Shown: positions 1-10,787, counted from the stretch's first letter. The stretch is 21,837 nt of DNA from Protostelium mycophagum (GCA_002081555.1 KV920929.1:1202-23038), one strand, 5' to 3'. The notes: a model not told the origin generated them from the sequence alone. Numbers and translations: made by a program.

Positions 1-205
1 AACTACGGCGTGAACCAGGCTACCAGATTTTCACAAGCTTTGACTTTGATGGATGAGCCAAATGAGCTCAGCAATTATATAAAGAAGCTGGATGATTTTC
101 TCTAAGGAAATCTAGAACATGCCACAATAGAGATGGAAAAGTACGCAGATTGACATTGTCAAGACACAATAAAGTATAAGCCTGGTGACAAAGTTCTTTT
201 GAGGC
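1..205 (+). mobile_element. Ty3/gypsy integrase fragment, copy A (degenerate)
   Basis: This is the partial reading of a Ty3/gypsy (chromovirus-type) integrase just after its catalytic core. The frame begins NYGVNQATRF and continues with MDEPNELSN, then runs into stop codons before the segment reading YKPGDKVLL, which is the usual start of the integrase C-terminal domain. The same segment recurs at about 604-810 with roughly 90% identity by eye, so the two are copies. The in-frame stops and the abrupt change of sequence after about position 200 show it is dead. It runs off the left edge of the window. Confidence 0.8.
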
Positions 206-540
206 TGCTGTTGTTGTCAAGGCCATCCAGAAGTTCTCAGAGGGAGACAAGAGTAGCTACAACTACAGTGTTATAGCTGAGGACAAGCTAGATGATGAAC
301 CAGGTGAGTTTTATCAATTGTATTAATTATAATAAAATTAAATTAATTATATTAATTGTATTATTTAAATTATAATATACTAAGATGCACAGGTGAGGTA
401 TCCTTGTGACTCCTCAACAAAGGACAATTGCTATAAGACCTCTCAATGACTCAAGACAAGCTTGATGAGGTCAATGAACCCCCTTTGCTGACAGCTTATA
501 GATGTGCAGAACACACTGCAGTTGGGCAGATTCTAAAAAA
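206..540. other. Unassigned segment between two integrase copies
   Basis: This stretch separates two copies of the same integrase segment and has no retroelement similarity that I can see. Its first part (about 206-302) is open and reads AVVVKAIQKFSEGDKSS and AEDKLDDEP, then reaches a splice-donor-like GTGAGT at 303. An AT-rich stretch (about 310-385) follows. It could be an exon fragment of a captured or inserted gene. No function can be assigned. Confidence 0.35.
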
Positions 541-960
541 TCTTGGCGGAATTTGCGTACAATAACTCTGTTCATAGTGCCACGTTGACCATGCCATTTA
601 TGGCCAACTACGGCGTGAACCCGGCTACTGGATTTTCACAAACTTCAACTTTGATGGATGAGCCAAATGAGCTCAGCAATTGTATGAAGAAGCTGGATGA
701 ATTCCTCTAAGGAAATCTAGAACACGCCAGAATGGAGATGAAAAAGTATGCAGATTGACATTGTCAAGAGAGCAATGAAGTATAAGCATGGTGACAAAGT
801 TCTTTTGTCATTGGAAAATATCAAGGCATGTTGACCCAAAGATAAAGTGATCTAACAAGCACACTGGCCCCTATGCAACAATAAAAGAAGCACATGCCAG
901 CAGCAAGTCTTATGTCTTCAACTTACCCAAGTTGCAGAATGTGTACCCAGTATTCCATAC
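540..960 (+). mobile_element. Ty3/gypsy integrase fragment, copy B (degenerate)
   Basis: The reading AEFAYNNSVHSAT is the classic segment that follows the catalytic glutamate helix in Ty3/gypsy integrases. It is followed by PFMANYGVNPATGF and MDEPNELSN, the same segment as copy A. Several stop codons then interrupt the frame. The sequence continues through degenerate versions of the segments KWSDKRTGPY, SYVLDLPKSW and VYPVFHTSLLTPY into the tail array. The order matches a normal integrase C-terminus leading into a chromodomain. No reverse transcriptase, RNase H, LTR or primer-binding site is visible in the window, so this is a 3' pol remnant. Confidence 0.88.
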
Positions 961-2534
961 TTTGTTGTTGACACCCTACTGCAAGAATAACATTGACAGC
1001 AGAGAACAAGCTCAACCACCACCAGTAATTATTGATGGTGACGAGGAATACGAAATCGAGCAGATAGTCGCATCGCGTTGACACCATGGCATAGTTGCAT
1101 CACCTCAACACCATGGCAAGTTGCATCGCGTCAACACCATGGCATACAAAATCGAGCAGATAGTTGCATTGCATTGACACCATGGCAAGCAAGTTCAACC
1201 TATTTCATACTTTGTTGTTGACACCCTACCACAAGAATAACATCGATGGCAGAGAACAAGTTCAACCACCACCAGTAATTATTGATGATGACAAGGAATA
1301 CAAAATTGAGCAGATAGTCGCATTGCGTCGACACCATGGCACCATGGCATACAACCACCACCAGTAATTATTGATGGTGACAAGGAATACAAAATCCAGC
1401 AGATAATTGCATCGCGTTGACACCATGGCACAGATAGTTACATTGCGTTGACACCATGGCAACCACCAGTAATTATTGATGGTGACGAGGAATACGAAAT
1501 CAAGCAGATAGTCGCATTGTGTCGACACCATGGCACTTCGTTGTTGACACCCTACCGCAAAAATAACATTGACGGCAGAGAACAAGTTCAACCATCACCA
1601 GTAATTATTGATGGTGACGAGGAATACAAGATCAAGCTGATAGTCGCATTGCATCGACACCATGGCAAGAAGCACACACCGGCAGCAAGTCTTATGTCCT
1701 TGACTTACCAAAGTTGTGGAATGTGTACCCGGTATTCTATACTTCGTTGTTGACACCCTACCGCAAAAATAACATCGATGGTAGAGAACAAGTTCAACCA
1801 CCACCAGTAATTATTGATGGTGACAAGGAATACAAAATCAAGCAGATAGTCGCATTGCGTCAGACGGCAGAGAGCAAATACAACCACCACCAGTAATTAT
1901 TGATGGTGACGAGGAATACAAAATCGAGCAGATAGTCGCATCGCGTTGACACCATGGCAACTTTGTTGTTGACACCCTACCGCAAAAATAACATCGACAG
2001 CAGAGAGCAAGTTCAACCACCACCAGTAATTATTGATAAAATAACATCGACGGCAGAGAGCAAGTTCAACCACCACCAGAGATTATTGATGGTGACAAGG
2101 AATACGAAATCGAGCAGATAGTCGCATTGCAGTTGACACCATGGCAAGTTCAACCACCACCAGTAATTATTGATGGTGACAAGGAATACAAAATTGAGCA
2201 GATAGTCGCATCACGTCGACACCATGGCAACATCAATGGCAGAGAGCAAGTTCAACCACCACCAGTAATTATTGATGGTGACAAGGAATACAAAATCGAG
2301 CACCCGTATTCCATACTTTGTTGTTGACACCCTACTGCAAAAATAACATTGATGGCAGAGAGCAAGTTCAACCACCACCAGTAATTATTGATGGTGATGA
2401 GGAATACAAAATTGAGCAGATAGTTGCATTGCGTCAACACCATGGCAGCAGAGAACAAGTTCAACCACCACCAGTAATCATTGATGGTGACGAGGAATAC
2501 AAAATTGAGCAGATAGTCGCATTGCGTTGACACC

Positions 2535-2760
2535 ATGGCAGGCAAACGCACTGGCCCCTATGCGATAATAAAAGAAGCACACGCCGGCAGCAAGTCTTAT
2601 GTCCTTGACTTACCAAAGTCGTGGAATGTGTACCCAGTACTCCATACTTCATTGTTGACACCCTACCGCGAAAATAACATCAACGGCAGAGAACAAGTTC
2701 AACCACCGCCAGTAATCATTGATGGCGACAAGGAATATGAAATCGAGCAGATAGTACTTC
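2535..2760 (+). mobile_element. Longest intact piece of integrase C-terminus inside the array
   Basis: This block reads in one frame through KRTGPYAIIKEAHAGSKSYV, LDLPKSWNVYPVLHTSLL, TPYRENNINGREQVQ and DGDKEYEIEQIV. It gives the clearest view of the ancestral protein: the GKRTGPY...VYPVLHTSLLTPY integrase C-terminal domain followed by the linker to a chromodomain. It begins just after a CACCATGGCA junction. It is about 75 codons long, with no catalytic residues. Confidence 0.8.
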
Positions 2761-3213
2761 GTTGTTGACACCCTACCGCAAAAATAACATCAACGGCAGA
2801 GAACAAGTTCAACCACCACCAGTAGTTATTGATGGTGACGAGGAATCAACCACCACCTGTAATTATTGATGGTGATGAGGAATACAAAATCGAGCAGATA
2901 GTCGCATTGCGTTGACACCATGGCAGACACCCTACCGCAAAAATAACATCAACGGCAGAGAGCAAGTTCAACCACCACTAGTGTGTACCCGGTATTCTAT
3001 ACTTTGTTGTTGACACCCTACCGCAAAAATAACATTGACTGTAGAGAACAAGTTCAACCACCACCAGTAATTATTGATGGTGACAAGGAATATGAAATTG
3101 AGCAGATAGTTGCATCGCGTCGACACCATGGCACTACCACAAAAATAACATCGACGGCAGAGAGCAAGTTCAACCACCACCAGTAATTATTGATGGTGAC
3201 AAGGAATACAAAA

Positions 3214-3545
3214 TCAAGCATAAAGAAGTACGCAGATTGACATTGTCAAGATGCAATAAAGTATAAGCCTGATGACAAAGTTCTTTTGTCATTGGAAAAC
3301 ATCAAGACACGTTGACATGTCCAAAGTGAAGTGGTCTGACAAGCGCACTGGCCTCTATGTAATAATAAAAGAAGTACATGCCAGCAGCAAGTCTTATGTC
3401 TTAACTGACCAAAGTTGTGGAATGTGTACCTGGTATTCTATACTTTGTTGTTGACACCCTACCGCAAAAATAACATCAATGGCAGAGAACAAGTTCAACC
3501 ATCACCAGTAATTATTGATGGTAACAAAGAATATAAAATCAAGCA
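3214..3545 (+). mobile_element. Extended integrase block inside the array
   Basis: Here the array jumps back to a more upstream part of the integrase. It has the KYADxHCQ segment seen in copies A and B (with its stop), KYKPDDKVL, a degenerate SLENIKT segment, then KVKWSDKRTGLYVIIK, and finally the usual VYPV...LLTPYRKNN tail. Similar re-entries begin near 3800, 4002 and 4315. The block shows that the array was built from a template longer than the repeat unit. Confidence 0.75.
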
Positions 3546-4001
3546 GATAGTTGGATGGTGACAAGGAATACAAAATTGAGCAGATAATTGCATCACGTTT
3601 CGTTGTTGACACCCTACCGCAAAAATAACATCGACGGCAGAGAGCAAGTTCAACCACCACCAGTAATCTTCGTTGTTGACACCCTACCACGAAAATAACA
3701 TTGACGGCAGAGAGCAAGTTCAACCACCACCAGTAATTATTGATGGTGACAAGGAATACGAAATCAAGCAGATAGTTGCATCATGTTGACACCATGGCAT
3801 GACCCAAAGTGAAGTGGTCTGACAAACGCACTGGCCCCTATGCAATAATAAAAGAAGCACACGCCGGCATATGTCCTTGACTTACCAAAGTTGTGGAACC
3901 CGGTATTCCATACTTTGTTGTTGACATCCTACCGCAAAAATAACATCGACAGCAGAGAGCAAGTTCAACCACCACCAGTAATTATTGATGGTGACAAGGA
4001 A

Positions 4002-4290
4002 TACAAGTATAAGCCTGGTGACAAAGTTCTTTTGTCATTGGAAAATATCAAGACATGTCGACTCAAAGTGAAGTGATCTGACAAGTGCACTGGCCCCTAT
4101 GCAATAATAAAGGAAGCACACGCTGGCAGTGAGTCTTATGTCCTCGACTTACCAAAGTCGTGGAATGTGTACCCGGTATTCTATACTTTGTTGTTGACAC
4201 CCTACTGCAAAAATAACATTGACGGCAGAGAGCAAGTTCAACCACCACCAATAATTATTGATGGTGACAAGGAATACAAATCAAGCAGAT
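4002..4290 (+). mobile_element. Integrase C-terminal block, late copy
   Basis: After a junction inside the DGDKEYK segment the sequence restarts at YKPGDKVLLSLENIKT, continues through a degenerate KVK*SDKCTGPYAI segment and the SYVLDLPKSWNVYPVF segment, and ends in the usual GREQVQPPP tail with a frameshifted EYKSSR end. It is one more partial copy of the same integrase 3' end. Confidence 0.7.
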
Positions 4291-4558
4291 AGTTGCATTG
4301 TGTTGACACCATGGCAGTAAAGTGGTCTGACAAGCGCACTAATAATAAAAGAAGCACACACCGGCAGCAAGTCTTGTCCTTGACTTACCAAAGTCGTGGA
4401 TTGTATACCCAGTATTCCATACTTTGTTGTTGACACCCTACTGCAAAAATAACATCAACGGTAGAGAGCAAGTTCAACCACCACCAGTAATTATTGATGG
4501 TGATGAGGAATACAAAATCAAGCAGATAGTTGCATTACATCAACACCATGGCAGTAGG

Positions 4559-5043
4559 TCAGGTAACTGATTGCCTTTGAGGCAGAGTGGCCACAAGCGA
4601 AGCAAGAACTGTCTGGTTTGGTGCCAAAAAGTGCTTTAGGGGCATGTAATTTGTGTGAGGGGTGTATTGTTGTAGATTTATATGAAACATTCCAACAAAA
4701 TTTCACCTGGCATTTAGTGAAAAACTAAGAAAACTCAGTAAATGCTTGATGGGCGGCGTTCTGCTGGGCCGACTGGGCGGTATTTGTCACAGTATGCAGC
4801 CGCAAACTACAGCGCGCTACAGTATTCAAAACACGTGTAGGGGCTGTGTAGATTGTGGCAAGCTCTGAGCGTGCTATTACGGCCCTAGACCAGAACAAAG
4901 ATCAATGATAAATCAGCTAGATCGACTCACTAACGCCAACGTTTTGACCTTTTCCATTTCAAAATGAATCTTCCGAAGATCTTGTAACGGACACTCCCAA
5001 TTTATTGGGACACGACCACTTGTGCATTGCGCACCACAGAATC
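4559..5043. other. Intergenic region with a possible minus-strand Copia-like scrap
   Basis: The retroelement array stops at about 4558 and the F-box gene starts at 5044. On the minus strand, 4706-4560 is open and contains HKLHAPKALFGTKPD followed by SCFACGHSA. This loosely recalls the TPYELWFGKKPD...FGC segment of Ty1/copia integrases. The match is weak and short, so I do not assert it. The remaining 340 bases hold no gene that I can see and presumably include the F-box promoter. Confidence 0.3.
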
Positions 5044-7469
5044 ATGCCAAGCAACACTCCTTCTGAAACAGCGAACAATTTCCTTTTAAGACTTCCTGAA
5101 GAGCTATGTGAGCACATCCTGACCATGGCTGTCCAGAAAGATCTGTGTTCCTTCCTTAGCCTGCGGCTTGTCTGCAAAGACTTCAACAGACTTTTGTCTC
5201 TTGATGCAATAACTGCGCAGAGGTGAATGGTAAACATGAAATCAGCAGCACCAACACCATACAGATTGGCCAACATAAACATGAAAAATGGGTCTCTCAA
5301 AAGATTGATTGGTCAACCATTCAGCAGAGACACCTTCTTTGTCCTGCCTGCACTTCTAACGACTCAACATATGGTAAATGTGCACTTTGGAGTGAGTACT
5401 GATCTGGAGAGGCTGCCAGCAGATTGATGGGACTCTTATGGGCTTGTGACAGAGCTGTATGGCTTCCAACAAGAATTGGTGATCTCCAAAGTAAAGAGGT
5501 GGCAGCATGCCTTCAGAGGTGATCTTTCCACCATGATTGTCACTCACACTCTCAGTGTCAACTGTAAAGACATGAAACTTACGACATGGTTGAGGTGCCA
5601 TCCTACCCTCGATCTGACTGATCAGGCCATTTGGGAGGCCAACCCGAGGCTCTCCTGCCGAAGACATGGACTCGAAGTCAGTTTACCATCGTTCATCTCT
5701 TTATTCAAGATGAAACAAATAAAATTGATTGTTCCAGGCCGTGTCTGCTTGGGCTGAATCACATCACAACAGAAGAAAAGAAGATGTACAGAAGGGATAC
5801 GATTTACTGCTAAGATATCTTCCAGAACACGAGGACATCTATGTCGCTCTCCTACACCACAGCACCGACGCCGCTCGGGCCGTGTACACAAAATATCTAC
5901 AGCAATCAGAGATAAAGTGAGTCACATTATTTTGAGACGTTCTTGGAACAGTTCGTCTGATGATGATCAGAAGAAGCGCGATGATCGGGTCGATTTTAGA
6001 AAGTCCTTATTTACCACAATTTACAACTCCAGAAGAGTATTTAGAACTCACATGCATCCCGATCGAAAAGAGATCTTGGATATCCATCAGTAAGATGGTG
6101 AATAATCACAACAATCCATCATGATTGATGAGCCTCAGAATGACGGAAGGATGAAAGCCGATGCCTCGATCAAGTTAGCTTTAGCACTTGGTTTTTTGCC
6201 AAACACATCCACTGAACAAGTACGGCATGATATGATAGTTTAATATCGACAAAAGCAGATTCCATTGCATCCTGAATCACCCAAACCGAATAATCATGAA
6301 TTGATTTGTGAGGCAATTGAAGAGGATGATGGCGAGAGATTAACGGTACGTCTGAAAAACACCACGAAACTTCGAAGAAAACTCATCATGCAGATGTTGC
6401 TGATGGGGCGTGATTTGCCCGTGTCATTCGATTATCTTCGCTTGGCTTTCAATCCGAAAAAAGGCAGAACAATTCATGCCGAAGAGGACCATGAACCGCG
6501 GCGTCTACAAGCAATCCGCTCCCTCGTGTTATATTGTCCTGAGATATCTCGACTTTACAGAGCGTATGTGGATACGTCATATGACGTCATATTGATAGAT
6601 GACAGTTGGGTGCGTGACCATTACCCTAATTGCAGGATGATGATGAGGTCTGTAACAAGAGGGGAACAGATCTACAATTGTATTCTGTCTAATAACGACA
6701 ACTTCGCACTGATACTTGTCAACGAATCTGAGAACCCAAGAGCTTATGCAAGAAGCGCGCTGCAGTATGTATTCATATCATTCGTCGCACATCTACAACG
6801 TTGTAGATGGGGGAAGGAGATCGGAGGAGCACGTGAGAGAGATCAAGAACTGTCAAATATAGCCAATATGCCCCACCCACCGCCTGGTATTCAAATTTAA
6901 ATTTTGATGGATCAAATTATTATTATTTATTAACTGTTACCAGAGACTCGATCACCTCTTAATCTACATTTGCTCTCATTGAGATGCAACCAAGGGAAAT
7001 GGCGGGAAGTACTTCCAATCCTCCGGGGACCCAGGCTCAATTACGATCCAGTGTATGCAGAAGTCATCGAACCACTCTCAGAACAATGGTTTATAATGGA
7101 CGTAATGGATGGGGAACAATTTCTGAATGTCTGACAGAGAAATGTGAATATGCACCATATTATAAATACTTTGCACTACGCAAATGAACGTTAAAAAATA
7201 TTCATTTGGACCAAACTACGATGGAGTTGTCCTCGTAGTGTTTGTGGAGTCCTTTCTTGTATTCTAAAATCGTGATGTGAAGATGTGGTGACCTCATCAG
7301 ACAAGACGTGACAATTTTAACATGGTCAGATGTAATAGATCCTTCGGTTTATTCAATGTGCAAAATTTGGTTGGGGTTGAAAAATATCCCTGCATCAGTG
7401 TATTCACAGTGTCCCGACGCGTTTGAATGGATGCGTCAGGAACAGATTTGGGACACTGAGAGAGGTTAA
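5044..7469 (+). CDS. F-box domain protein, about 651 aa, ten-exon model
   Basis: An N-terminal F-box (about residues 13-50) reads LLRLPEELCEHILTMAV and then LRLVCKDFNRLL. It would bind Skp1 and act as the substrate adaptor of an SCF ubiquitin ligase. Inferred exons are 5044-5222, 5246-5391, 5453-5676, 5738-5916, 5952-6089, 6150-6237, 6259-6886, 6944-7101, 7138-7189 and 7306-7469. All phases agree. The apparent stops at 5224, 5425, 5755, 5918, 6091 and 6898 fall in introns. Introns 1 (23 or 26 nt) and 6 (21 nt) are extremely short. After the F-box comes a cysteine pair (LLCPACTSND...KCALW). The rest has no domain I recognise and carries charged helical stretches such as YLPEHEDIYVALLHHS. The start is the first ATG before the F-box. 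The last two junctions are the least certain: alternative endings at 7134, 7187 or 7194 are possible. The substrate is unknown. Confidence 0.78.
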
Positions 7470-7558
7470 GATGGATTTATTTGAATTCTCCATATCTTCA
7501 TGGAACCAAATATATACATTTAAAAGTGACGGTCTCATGGACAAAGAAGTTGAAGCAC

Positions 7559-8975
7559 TTACTTTGGAAGGTGGTTGCTTCTGTAATATTGGATGAGTGC
7601 TTTTGGGGTTCCGAAACGTGTCGTTTTATCTGGAAATCCAAACATGACCACACCACCTTCTGAAACGTTGACGAGAACTTGAAAATGTTGGATCCTCTGA
7701 TAGTCGTCAATCTTTCATACAAATACATAAAGACACTTTGAGCTGCTCCACGCGTTGGTGTTTGTGAATAGTAACAAAATTGTGAGACACAGCCGAATCG
7801 CGAATATATTTTCGAAAATAAATAAAACTCACTGCCAGGTCCACAACCGACAGAGCCAAAGAACCTGCCCTGCTGGAGAATCTCAGAAGGAAAGAACCAA
7901 CTTTATAATCCAAGTGCATCGTGCTCTTAACGCCCTCTCTATCCAAATCTCCATGAAAATACTCGCAACTCGCGATGAGACCCAGGTGGTCCAGGGTCAA
8001 TCTGCAACGGATCAATATTTTGGACAGTTTCATACGGATGAAACCTCGTCGACTGAAAAGTGATGGGGTTGTAGAGATCAAAATGATTCACAAAATTCTT
8101 CCATCTTGCTTGTGAGACCTGGAAGATTTAAATTCCTACACATGCAAAGACTCTTCACCATTTGTTCTTTGTCGACTAAGATAGAGTGAAATTGTTCCGG
8201 TTTGCTGCTTCCTTGTTTCTGTATCACATCAATGCTTGATCTTTTTTGTCGTATTTCAGCATTCAATGCCATAAGTTCATTCTTCGATGATAAAATGATT
8301 GTCGCAGAATCGGCTCACCCGCAACAGGTTTCTAAAATCTATCCACATGATCATGCTTATAGCTCCCATCTCTGCAGAGACTGGATCGACCATATCTGCC
8401 TGTGCTCCTGTTTCCCATCCACTTACAGAGTGCATTTCGAAATCATCAACTCCTGTAAAGACGTCCATGATGGTCTGTTGAATTGAGTTATAGACAAACA
8501 ATCGATATGATCGCGGTGCACTCCCAAAATCAGCATGTACCTTCAGATGCATCATCCAACAGGCAATCTCGTCATCATCCTTCTCTATCTTAAAGTGCCA
8601 ACGCCGAGGTTTGGACACTCGGTCGATTGGAATCAATGAAAATTTCCTCTTGTGTTCATCGTGCTCTTTGATCTGCTTCTTGTCAACATCGTATTTGTTG
8701 TTCATGAGCTGTGAGATCGGGATCAAAGATCTTCCACCTTGTATTCTGTCAAATCTATCACACCAATCGGTTGACTCTGAATAGATCAGTCAAATAAAAT
8801 GAGAATCATCGCGTTCCACCTTATCATCCACACAATAGTGAAGAGCGTTGCTTTTGATGTAGCAGAGCCTCTTCTTCCATTTTGAACCATGCGTAAGACC
8901 TCCCTGCCCCTTCTTCCATAAAAAGCCCGAATAAAGAACGTTTATATCACTGTTTGGAGACTTCATCGTCACCAT
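7559..8975 (-). CDS. PH domain - SH2 domain signalling protein
   Basis: Transcribed right to left. Exons are 8975-8820, 8776-8738, 8708-8319, 8281-8159, 8118-8045, 8001-7833, possibly 7745-7737, and 7696-7559, giving about 365 aa. The PH domain (about residues 16-121) shows YSGFLWKKG, SKWKKRLCYI, PIGVIDLTEYK, RRWHFKIEK and the conserved tryptophan in ACWMMHLK. A coiled-coil-like stretch follows (NELMALNAEIRQKRSS). The SH2 domain begins at YFHGDLDREG, carries the phosphotyrosine-binding arginine in GSFLLRFSSRAG (about R301), then RIQHFQVLV, and ends with TPKALIQYYRSNHL. Such a protein would bind membrane phosphoinositides and phosphotyrosine. No kinase domain is present. The FHGDL...FLLRFSS form resembles SH2 domains of amoebozoan SHK-type proteins. 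The final codon overlaps a donor-like GTAAGT at 7560, so a further exon is possible. It is convergent with the F-box gene, 89 bp away. Confidence 0.87.
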
Positions 8976-9170
8976 CTCTGGTGTGCTTCTCTTTTCTTTC
9001 CTTCGCGTTTGACATCGCCTCGTTGCTCTGGTGAAAAACCCTCTCAAAATTCGGAACAAGGTTTCCCTACACCATCTTTAACAATTCTAACGCATATGTG
9101 AGAAATACAAAGCTTATAAGTTTGAATAAACCACTTCTAAATTCCAAAAGTGTTCTAATCGACAAGCTCT

Positions 9171-10694
9171 TTATAAATCCTGGAGATCTCCTCTCCTACC
9201 ATCTTTTTTTAAAGTGATTATTGTCTCTGTTCCTCTGCCAATGAGTGAGGCCATATTTATGTCTCCACCCAGATAACGAGCATACAGCCTTGAAAGAGAA
9301 AGCCCACAGCCGAGGCCAGAAAAAGGTGAACCAAAATTCCCAGAATAAGTGTATGTCGGAGGAGTGGTGACCTGATTTTTCTGTTAGTTTGTTTATGACT
9401 CTAGAATTAGGCTGATTCACTATTGATCTTTCTGATTTTATTTTTACAAAAATTCAAGTCGATCACCTGGCTGGAATAAAAGAATCTAAACAATTTCTCT
9501 GTTTCTTCTGGAAGAAATCCCCCTCCAACATCACTTATCTACAACTATGTAAACTGATATCTTCTCGACCTCTGCTTACCTGTACACCTACGTATGATGT
9601 CATGCCTTTTTTAGTTGGTTGTGAGAGTTTTATTCGAATGGAGGGAGGATCGTCATTTCTACCGTGGTGCTCCAATGTTGCACCCATGCTGTTTTTTAAC
9701 AATTCCATAAAGATGTAATATATTTGAGATTGTATACACACCTAAACGAATTAAAAAGGACTCAGCTTAGTAATGAAAACTCACCATCTCCATATTGACA
9801 TCACCTTCAATGTCGACTTGTGTTGACATTCCAAACTTCTCCATACAATGTGCGGATGCGTCGCCTGCCGCCTCCCTGATCACATCTACAACTCTACAAT
9901 TGGTGGACACTAACTCTTGTAATTCCGAACCCAAATCCACATTGTCCAGATTCTGAGACTATTTTGGTATTGTACAGTCGATCAAATCTTCACCTCTTGC
10001 ATAAAAAGATTGTTCCATGATTCCGCAATACTGAGCTGTAAAATTGCTCATTTCGATTTCTGGAATTGAGAAGCATTTTATAGTAATCCTTACTTGGTCA
10101 AATAAAACGCGCATTCCGATCATTCCAAAATTGACTCGTTGTAGAGCTGAATCTAAATTCATGGACTCCTCTGTCGACAGCGGTCGGCTGTACACCCTCC
10201 CCTCCTTTTCGATCTACAACGGTTAAAAACGAGAACATAGTGAGCGTTCACACCTCGTCTTTCAGAGATGACAGTACTGAGGAGATATCCTCATCCAAAG
10301 AGGTCCGACAGACTCTCATGGTCTTCAGAATTTCCTGTACTTTATTAAGAGATGCTTCAGTAAAAATCTCCCAACCTCATTTGTATTATGTCGACTCAAA
10401 GACGAGATCTTTTCTGCAGAATCAACAAGTGACCGATCTAACCGCATGAGAGGGCTGAGGCCGCTGAGACGCGGTGTTACAGTATTTTTCATAAAAACAC
10501 TGTGATATCTGCAAAGTGCTGAGATTCATATGTATTATTTTATATGATGACCAGTCTCACCTCAATCTCGAAGGAATTTCTGATCTCATAAAAAGACAAG
10601 AATCATCCAGAACCTTCTGAGCTTGAGCCCTTGTTCTATTTCTCAGAAGGCTATCTCTGATACCAGATAACTGCTGGAGAGAAACGTTCTTCAT
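9171..10694 (-). CDS. Mitochondrial protein kinase of the PDK/BCKDK family
   Basis: This is a GHKL-fold serine kinase that phosphorylates a 2-oxoacid dehydrogenase E1 subunit in mitochondria. Ten exons: 10694-10561, 10518-10501, 10463-10396, 10354-10254, 10213-10094, 10035-9994, 9952-9785, 9741-9580, 9538-9467 and 9371-9171. They total 1086 nt, 361 aa, and all phases agree. Visible motifs are an N-terminal LFMRSEIPSRL (family ELPVRLA motif), IGMRVLFDQ, VVDVIREAAGDA, the N-box YYIFMELLKNSMGATLEH (E230, N234), the D-box ISDVGGGF (D274), and the G-box SGLGCGLSLSRLYARYLGG followed by GTETIITL. The sequence leans to pyruvate dehydrogenase kinase over the branched-chain kinase because of SRLYARYLGG. 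No clear presequence is visible. The second exon is only 18 nt. It is divergent from PPAT. Confidence 0.9.
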
Positions 10695-10787
10695 TGTCTG
10701 GTTGATCTGAATCGAAATGGTTCGGTTTTATTTTTCCTTGAGTTGCAACAAAGCAATGAAACTGCGACATCAACAACACAACCCAAA
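10695..10787. promoter_or_regulatory. Shared intergenic region between PDK and PPAT (93 bp)
   Basis: The inferred start codons of the kinase (minus) and PPAT (plus) lie back to back with only 93 bp between them, so both promoters and 5' leaders must lie here or overlap the genes. It includes a T-rich stretch (TTTTATTTTTCC). An out-of-frame ATG at 10756 lies upstream of the PPAT start and could act as a small upstream ORF. No defined factor site is recognised. Confidence 0.5.

Larger units (their letters stand above)
961..4558 (+). repeat. Scrambled tandem array of Ty3 integrase tail / chromodomain start
   Basis: About 3.6 kb is built almost entirely from reiterated pieces of one short segment. 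Its full translated form runs LLTPYRKNNIDGREQVQ, then PPPVIIDGDKEYKIEQIV, then ALRRHHG. That is the integrase tail joined to the first strand of a chromodomain (EYEIEQIV...HHG). Copies are imperfect (REQ/RKN, DK/DE, I/V changes and silent changes). They start at many different points, but about 19 of them end at the same bases, CACCATGGCA. Other junctions (for example near 1858, 2034, 2298, 2753, 2843, 2976, 3548, 3664 and 4002) join different points. The rest of the chromodomain (LVKWKGY region) is never present. No long frame survives, so this is not a working gene. Confidence 0.85.

Noticed and set aside
961-4558. CRISPR-like array of repeats
   Set aside because: Units translate to an integrase tail, lengths vary widely, there are no unique spacers, and the genome is eukaryotic.
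4959-5300. Minus-strand 113-codon ORF
   Set aside because: It is antisense to the F-box exon, with no motif and no splice support.
5044-5757. TGA codons interrupting an otherwise continuous F-box frame, suggesting TGA reassigned as an amino acid
   Set aside because: Each TGA lies in a GT...AG segment whose removal restores a coherent frame. TGA also serves as the natural stop in the EEP and exonuclease genes.
8202-8486. Plus-strand ORFs opposite the PH-SH2 gene
   Set aside because: They overlap conserved minus-strand exons and show no domain.
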